Source of the DNA: Nitrosomonadales bacterium
GTDB taxonomy: Bacteria > Pseudomonadota > Gammaproteobacteria > Burkholderiales > SG8-41
NCBI GenBank assembly: GCA_009885185.1
Contig: VFLF01000181.1
Location: 1 to 9,308 of the forward strand
DNA: 9,308 bases
Direction of reading: 5' to 3'
This document shows, in pieces, positions 5,201-9,308 of the stretch. The position numbers and the translations under genes were made by a program. Numbering within the stretch: position 1 is the stretch's first letter; every line of letters starts with the position of its first letter. The notes beneath the pieces are model-generated. The model did not search any database and was not told the origin of the DNA. It was given only the letters and a program-made list of their open reading frames with translations.

Positions 5201-8077
5201 AAATACGAATCGCGTGAAAAGCGCGTGCAACTGGACGAGAAGCCCTACGCCATCGCCGCCGCCGGGTCGCGTCTGGCGCTGGCCACCGACACGCCGGGCA
5301 GCTACGCCTACATCGTGCGCGACGCGGCGGGGCAGGATCTGGCGCGCGTGTCGTACGAGGTGGCGGGCGCGGCCAACCTCACGCGCTCGCTGGAGAAAAA
5401 CGCCGAGTTGCAGGTAAAACTCAGCAAAAAGGATTTCAGTCCCGGCGAGGACATCGAACTGTCGATCCAGGCGCCGTATGTCGGATCGGGTCTGATTACC
5501 ATCGAGCGCGAACGCGTCTTCTCGCATGTGTGGTTCACCGCGACCACCACCGCCTCGACGCAGAAAATCACGCTGCCGAAGGATTTTGAAGGCAATGGTT
5601 ATGTGACGGTGACGTTCATCCGCGACGCGGCGTCGGACGAGATTTACGCCAGTCCCCTGGCGTATGGCGTGCAGCCGTTCTCGGTGAATCTGGATCGGCG
5701 CAAACTCAAAACCACGGTGGTAGCACCCGATCTGGTGAAGCCCGGCGACACCATCAAGTTCAAACATTCCACCGAGCGGCCCTCGCGCATTGTGTTGATC
5801 GCGGTGGATGAGGGTATTTTGCAGGTGGCGCGTTACAAGACGGCCGATCCGCTGGGGTTCTTTTTTCAGAAACGCGCGCTCGAAGTGCGCACCTCGCAGA
5901 TACTCGATTTGATCTTGCCGGAGTTCAAGCGCGTGATGGCGGCGGCGGCACCCGGCGGCGACGGTGATGGCGCGCTGGGCAAGCATTTGAATCCCTTCAA
6001 GCGCAAAACCGACAAGCCGGTGGCGTACTGGTCGGGCATCGTCGATAGCGGGCCGCAGGAGCGCGAAATCACATGGCAGGTGCCGGAAACCTTCAACGGC
6101 ACGCTGCGCTTGATGGCCATCGCCGTGAGCGAAGATTCCATCGGCGTGTTCGAGAAAAAAACCTTGTCGCGCGGCGATTTTGTGCTGTCGCCGAACGCGC
6201 CGCTGACGGTGACACCGGGTGACGAGTTCGATGTCACCGTGGGCGTGGCGAACAACGTGGCGGGTTCCGGTGCGCAGGCGCAGATTGCGGTGACGCTGGC
6301 GGTGTCACCGCATCTGGAGATTGTCGGCGCGGCGAGCAATACACTCAAGGTCGGCGAATTGCGCGAAGGCGTCACCAGCTTCAAGGTGCGCGTGAAAGAT
6401 GAACTCGGCGCGGGTACATTGAGTTTTAGCGCAACCGGCATGAACAAAAGCGCGAAGCTCGGCGCCAGCATCAGCGTGCGCCCGGCACAGCCGTACTTCA
6501 CGCAACTGATCGCGGGCTCGGTGCGAAGTGGAATCAACGGCGGCACCGCCGATGCGGCGGTGGCGCGCGATTTGTATCCGCATTATCGCAAGCAGGAGGC
6601 GAGCATCTCGCATGTGCCGCTGGTGCTGGCGCACGGACTGACGGCGTATCTGCAAGGCTTTCAGTATTCGTGTACCGAGCAACTGGTGAGCATGGGCCTG
6701 CCCGCGTTGATCCTCGGCCACCGGCCTGAATTCGGTTACGTGAAATCAAAGGACTACAAAACGCTGGATGACCTGATTAACGTGCTGCGCGGGCGGCAAA
6801 ACGGCGAGGGCGCGTTTGGTTTGTGGGCCGCCAACGCGCATGTGGTGGATACGGTGTCGGTGTATGCGATGCACTTTTTGATCGAAGCACGCGAGCTCGG
6901 TCGCACCGTGCCGCAGGACATAATAGTCAATGGAAACAATTACTTACGATCATTGGCGAGTAATGACAGTGGCGCCGGCGTTACGCTGGCCGAAGAGCGC
7001 ACGCGAGCCTACGCGATTTATCTGCTGACGCGCCAGGGCATCGTCACCACCAACTTCGCAGCGGCGGTGCAAAAACGTTTGGAAGCGAATCACGCCAAGA
7101 CCTACGCGCAAGATATCGCCAGCGCGTATCTGGCGGCGAGTTATCAGTTGATGAAGCAGCAGGCGCTGGCCGACAAGCTGATCGATGGCGTGGCGTTCGG
7201 CGCGGCGATTAGCGCGCCGGATGCGTACATGGACAGGTTGTCGCGCGACGCGCAGTTACTGCATCTGACGGCGCGGCATTTCCCCGAGCGCCTGCCGAAG
7301 CTAAAGCCCGAAGCGATTGACGGCATGGTGAAGGAAATCGCCAATGGCGCCTACAACACCTATTCGTCCGGGCGCACCTTGCTCGCGTTCGATGCGTATG
7401 CAAGTGTTGCGGAGAAACTGCCGGCGGGCACGCTGGCGGTCAACGAAGTGCTGCGCAACAACACCACGCGCGCGCTCACCTTGCCGCCGGGCTTGATCCC
7501 GCGCGCGGCGTTCTCGGTGGACGCGGCCAAGTTGCAGTTCACCAACAAGAGCGATCTGCGCGCCTACTATGTGGCCGAGCAAAGTGGCTTTGACCGCAAC
7601 CTGCCCGCGACTGAAATCAAAAACGGGCTGGAAATGTTGCGCGAATACGTGGATGCGAAAGGCAACCCGGTGAAGTCGGTGAAAGTCGGCGACGAAATCG
7701 AGGTGCGTCTCAAATTCCGCGCGCTGAACCGCAAGGCCATCGACAATGCGGCGCTGGTGGATTTGTTGCCGGGCGGATTTGATCTGGTGCTGAACCCGGC
7801 ACAACCGCAGCAGCCGGAGGGGGAAAGTGAAGTGCGCAAGTGGCGTTCACCGATAGGCACGCAGCGCTCCACCTGGCGCCCGGATTACGCCGACCTGCGC
7901 GAAGACCGCGTGGTGCTCTACGGCACGGTGAATGCGGAGTTCCAGGAGTTTTCGTATCGCATCAAGGCGACCAATACGGGATCGTTCGTGGTACCGCCGG
8001 CGTATGGCGAATCGATGTATGAGCGTAGCGTGCAGGCGCGGTCGTTGGGTGGGAAGATTGTGGTGGAGAAGCGGTGA
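2240..8077 (+). CDS. Membrane-anchored alpha-2-macroglobulin family protein with CTEQ thioester
   Basis: The 1,945-residue product starts at ATG 2240, which has GAGGT seven bases upstream; the open frame extends further left but lacks that site. About 58 cytoplasmic residues precede an uncleaved membrane anchor (about 59-76). Then come macroglobulin domains: an N-terminal Ig-like one (about 87-200), one around 577-690, the RGIYRPGE signature beginning with D698, QEFMPDRLK from 792, an alpha-2-macroglobulin bait-region-associated domain (about 1055-1200) and AVDEGIL at 1188-1194. A loose Gly/Asp/Lys stretch at 1234-1259 is the likely bait, followed by the YWSGIV...PETFNGTLRLMA domain from 1263. 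A thioester domain begins near 1450 with C1478-T-E-Q1481, and a C-terminal beta domain covers about 1810-1940. The family traps proteases: cleavage of the bait triggers a conformational change and covalent capture through the thioester. It is larger than E. coli YfhM (about 1,650 residues) and lacks a lipobox. PBP1C follows directly, the classical partner. Confidence 0.96.
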   Translation: MSDPAFETNRPVGFLRSLLRPVIGDVRWQAPGWLRGIGNALGFCGVALAAWVRTDKRRAALVGVAALALVAGGAAGKVWYDKQPKPLLVTLEVTVPEPTPVDQPNAKPEPLLIKFSDSAATLAGVGKDVTAGISVEPRIDGTWKWEDDRTLSLIPKADWPVGAEVVVTLAKKGLLAEQIRLKDYQAKFRTAPFVAKFAEAQFYQDPADAAAKKVVATVNFSHPVDTADFEKRVVLREEGKEGVILGLGADNKKFKVTYDKFKVNAYIHSETLPIPSQPVKIAITIEAGARSSRGGNGMKDAIKQSVTVPGLYSLAVQGFELTLAENERLEPDRILMAKMSADTHEKEIAGKLRAWVLPIHHSDTNPADRKQPHNWSGQGQQIGPEILSQSEPLKLEAVPAEREHVQQHGFKYQADAGRYVYIKVEKGMKSFGGYQMEKERDGILRVPRYPRQLRIASQGALLALSGEKKLAVLVRDVEGIRYDIGKLLPQQLQHLVTMSEGGFAKPNFSGGFDEDNLIERSTQIEAAPPSEPGKPNYLALDLGKYLDADGGRRGVFFVKVESYDPKTKRTTGAVDKRLIVITDLGMVVKRAIDGSQDVFVQSIANGQPVAGVTIEVMGRNGQLIASQGTDATGRARLPDLKGFEREKAPSVYVARKGGDTSFLPYERSDRVIDFSRFDVGGVSSSAEAGKLSAFLFSDRGIYRPGEEIRVGMIVKSADWESKIAGAPLEYELTDARGLVLRKDKIKLSPAGFEEVRHATQDSSPTGDYTVSLYIVKDGQRDSQLGSVTVKVQEFMPDRLKMSARFTQESVAGWVTPQDLKANVALQNLFGTPADARRVTATMTLQPALPSFPQWRDYQFHDPQYAKEGFTEPLPETKTNDKGEAEFDLNLARYARATYRLHLVAQGFEADGGRGVSAEAATLVSNMPFLVGYKVDGDLNYVSRAAKRSVELIAIDPAAKKIDAKDLKLIHVERKFVSALTKQPNNTYKYESREKRVQLDEKPYAIAAAGSRLALATDTPGSYAYIVRDAAGQDLARVSYEVAGAANLTRSLEKNAELQVKLSKKDFSPGEDIELSIQAPYVGSGLITIERERVFSHVWFTATTTASTQKITLPKDFEGNGYVTVTFIRDAASDEIYASPLAYGVQPFSVNLDRRKLKTTVVAPDLVKPGDTIKFKHSTERPSRIVLIAVDEGILQVARYKTADPLGFFFQKRALEVRTSQILDLILPEFKRVMAAAAPGGDGDGALGKHLNPFKRKTDKPVAYWSGIVDSGPQEREITWQVPETFNGTLRLMAIAVSEDSIGVFEKKTLSRGDFVLSPNAPLTVTPGDEFDVTVGVANNVAGSGAQAQIAVTLAVSPHLEIVGAASNTLKVGELREGVTSFKVRVKDELGAGTLSFSATGMNKSAKLGASISVRPAQPYFTQLIAGSVRSGINGGTADAAVARDLYPHYRKQEASISHVPLVLAHGLTAYLQGFQYSCTEQLVSMGLPALILGHRPEFGYVKSKDYKTLDDLINVLRGRQNGEGAFGLWAANAHVVDTVSVYAMHFLIEARELGRTVPQDIIVNGNNYLRSLASNDSGAGVTLAEERTRAYAIYLLTRQGIVTTNFAAAVQKRLEANHAKTYAQDIASAYLAASYQLMKQQALADKLIDGVAFGAAISAPDAYMDRLSRDAQLLHLTARHFPERLPKLKPEAIDGMVKEIANGAYNTYSSGRTLLAFDAYASVAEKLPAGTLAVNEVLRNNTTRALTLPPGLIPRAAFSVDAAKLQFTNKSDLRAYYVAEQSGFDRNLPATEIKNGLEMLREYVDAKGNPVKSVKVGDEIEVRLKFRALNRKAIDNAALVDLLPGGFDLVLNPAQPQQPEGESEVRKWRSPIGTQRSTWRPDYADLREDRVVLYGTVNAEFQEFSYRIKATNTGSFVVPPAYGESMYERSVQARSLGGKIVVEKR

Positions 8078-8105
8078 ACGAGTGAAATACGCAACCAAAT
8101 TCACC

Positions 8106-8147
8106 AGTTCTCTCCTCCGCTTGCGGGGGAGGGCCAGGGTGGGGGTG
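8106..8147. repeat. REP-like intergenic palindrome overlapping the 5' end of pbpC
   Basis: CTCTCCTCCGC (8110-8120) and GCGGGGGAGGG (8123-8133) form an 11-bp inverted pair with two wobble-type differences, followed by CCAGGGTGGGGGTG. This is the familiar proteobacterial pattern of a CTCTCC...GGAGAGGG stem with an AGGGTG tail. Its reverse strand translates to PHPGPPPQA, a common artefact peptide of such repeats. It sits between the alpha-2-macroglobulin stop at 8077 and the PBP1C membrane segment. Any full-genome scan should find further copies in intergenic regions. Confidence 0.75.
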
Positions 8148-9308
8148 CTCGTTGTGCCGCGGCATTTGCAATTTGTGCTGCTGCTTATTGCGGTATTTGT
8201 AGTTTCTCTGGGTGTTATCCGTTTCTACCCCAAACCCCCGCTCTCCACCCGCTTCACCTCCTCGGTGGCCGTCTACGACGCGCGCGGACAGCTCATGCGA
8301 CTGACGCTGGCGAAGGATGAGCGTTACCGTTTGTGGTTGCCGCTGGAATCCATCTCACCCGACATCATCGAAGCGTTTTTATTACAGGAAGACCGCTGGT
8401 TTTATCGCCACCCCGGCGTGAATCCGCTGGCGCTGGCGCGCGGCGGCTGGCGCACCTATGTGACGCGCGAGCCGCGTCAGGGCGGTTCCACCATCACCAT
8501 GCAACTGGCGCGTTTGATCGATCGCAATCAATCGCGCAGCCTGCGCGGAAAAGTAAAGCAGATCGCGCGCGCGCTGCAACTGGAAGCGATGTATTCCAAG
8601 CGCGAGATACTGGAGGCGTATCTGAATCTCGTGCCGTATGGCGCCAATATTGAGGGCGTGGGCGCGGCGAGTCTGATTCACTTTGGCAAATCCACCAAGG
8701 CGCTGTCGCTGCCCGAAACGCTGACGCTGGCGGTGATACCGCAAGCCCCTGCCAGACGCACGCTGATCCGCGCGCAGGAGCAGGCTGATGGCACATCGCT
8801 CACTGGCGCGCGACTGCGCCTGTTTGACCGCTGGCTGGCGCGCCACCCATCAGCGGCGTCTCAGGCGGGGCTGATGAAGCTGGCGTTGAATCTGCGCACG
8901 GCGAACCAGTTGCCGTTTCATGCGCCGCATACGGTCAACCATCTGTTGTCACGCGATGGCGGTGCATCGCGCGAAATTCAATCCACGCTTGATCTGAAAT
9001 TGCAGCGCACGCTGGAGCGGCAGATACATCGTTACGTCGAACGCCAGCGCCGCATCGGCATTGAAAACGCCACCGCGATGTTGATCGACTACCGCACCAT
9101 GGAAGTCAAAGCCGTGGTCGGCTCGGCCGGCTTTCACAACACGGCGATCAACGGGCAGGTCAACGGCACGCTCGCCAAGCGCTCGCCGGGTTCGACGTTA
9201 AAGCCGTTTATCTACGCGCTGGCGATGGACCAGGGACTGATTCATCCGCTGTCGGTGCTGAAAGACGCACCCGCCGCATTCGGCCCGTTCAGCCCGGAGA
9301 ATTTCGAC
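8139..9308 (+). CDS. pbpC: Penicillin-binding protein 1C, peptidoglycan glycosyltransferase/transpeptidase (partial, 3' end off window)
   Basis: Using the GTG at 8139, the visible 390 residues show a short N-terminus, one membrane anchor (about 12-27), a GT51 glycosyltransferase domain and the beginning of the transpeptidase domain. GT51 motifs are E84 in QEDRWFYRHPGVNP, GGSTITMQLAR from 115, and KREILEAYLNLVPYGANIEG. The transpeptidase motif S352-T-L-K355 in RSPGSTLKPF is present, so the nucleophile serine is intact. IHPLSVLKDAP and the ENFD at the window edge match PBP1C of E. coli rather than PBP1A or 1B. The enzyme polymerises glycan strands from lipid II; its crosslinking role is less clear in the family. 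The start is uncertain. GTG 8139 has GGAGG at 8128-8132 with a six-base spacer, but that site is inside the REP-like repeat. GTG 8082 in the same frame, four bases after the upstream stop, has GGAG 13 bases upstream. About half the usual length is visible. Confidence 0.95.
   Translation, partial: MGVLVVPRHLQFVLLLIAVFVVSLGVIRFYPKPPLSTRFTSSVAVYDARGQLMRLTLAKDERYRLWLPLESISPDIIEAFLLQEDRWFYRHPGVNPLALARGGWRTYVTREPRQGGSTITMQLARLIDRNQSRSLRGKVKQIARALQLEAMYSKREILEAYLNLVPYGANIEGVGAASLIHFGKSTKALSLPETLTLAVIPQAPARRTLIRAQEQADGTSLTGARLRLFDRWLARHPSAASQAGLMKLALNLRTANQLPFHAPHTVNHLLSRDGGASREIQSTLDLKLQRTLERQIHRYVERQRRIGIENATAMLIDYRTMEVKAVVGSAGFHNTAINGQVNGTLAKRSPGSTLKPFIYALAMDQGLIHPLSVLKDAPAAFGPFSPENFD

Noticed and set aside
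4385..5986. Long minus-strand open frame (533 codons) antisense to the alpha-2-macroglobulin gene, with other long antisense frames nearby.
   Set aside because: These are Arg/His/Gln-rich shadow frames typical of GC-rich genes; the sense strand encodes a continuous, motif-rich protein.
7962..8171. Minus-strand frame giving a peptide containing PHPGPPPQA.
   Set aside because: That peptide is the usual spurious translation of the REP-like repeat and has no independent support.

Overview
The window looks like the chromosome of a GC-rich Gram-negative bacterium, most likely a gamma- or betaproteobacterium. The evidence is the protein families (a CreD-type membrane domain, a periplasmic alpha-2-macroglobulin and penicillin-binding protein 1C), dense GC-rich coding, GGAG-type ribosome binding sites, and short palindromic repeats of the kind scattered through proteobacterial genomes. 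No species can be named from the sequence alone.

Layout. At the left edge, on the minus strand, is the first 95 codons of a response regulator. Its receiver domain carries a GLGDEIDGGF signature that I associate with the response regulators of proteobacterial dedicated sortase loci (PdsR type). A divergent spacer follows (288-585). It holds a hairpin built from CTCTGTG-type 9-mers (315-390), a weak promoter candidate, and a perfect GC-rich hairpin (548-566) just ahead of a strong Shine-Dalgarno. That Shine-Dalgarno serves a 49-codon gene (586-735) for a very small single-span membrane protein. Next comes a compact element with 29-nt inverted ends (764-903), lying between the small gene and the ribosome binding site of the next gene. 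The remainder, all on the plus strand, is a tight row of envelope genes: a CreD-like inner-membrane protein with an unusual periplasmic domain (931-2202), a membrane-anchored alpha-2-macroglobulin of 1,945 residues with an intact CTEQ thioester (2240-8077), and the first half of penicillin-binding protein 1C (8139 to the window edge). A familiar intergenic palindrome (about 8106-8147) lies across the 5' end of the last gene and appears to supply its ribosome binding site and GTG start.

How the parts fit. Bacterial alpha-2-macroglobulins of the thioester class are classically paired with PBP1C: one traps incoming proteases, the other builds peptidoglycan at damaged sites. Here a CreD-like protein is placed directly upstream with a gap of only 37 bp, and a two-component regulator is transcribed divergently. 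CreD is itself a target of a two-component system (CreBC) linked to envelope integrity and beta-lactam response. My inference is that the window is an envelope-damage module: regulator, CreD-like sensor or adaptor, protease trap and cell-wall repair enzyme, with a previously unannotated small membrane protein and a structured leader as the least explained parts. Whether the regulator controls these genes, and whether a histidine kinase or sortase lies to the left, cannot be seen here.
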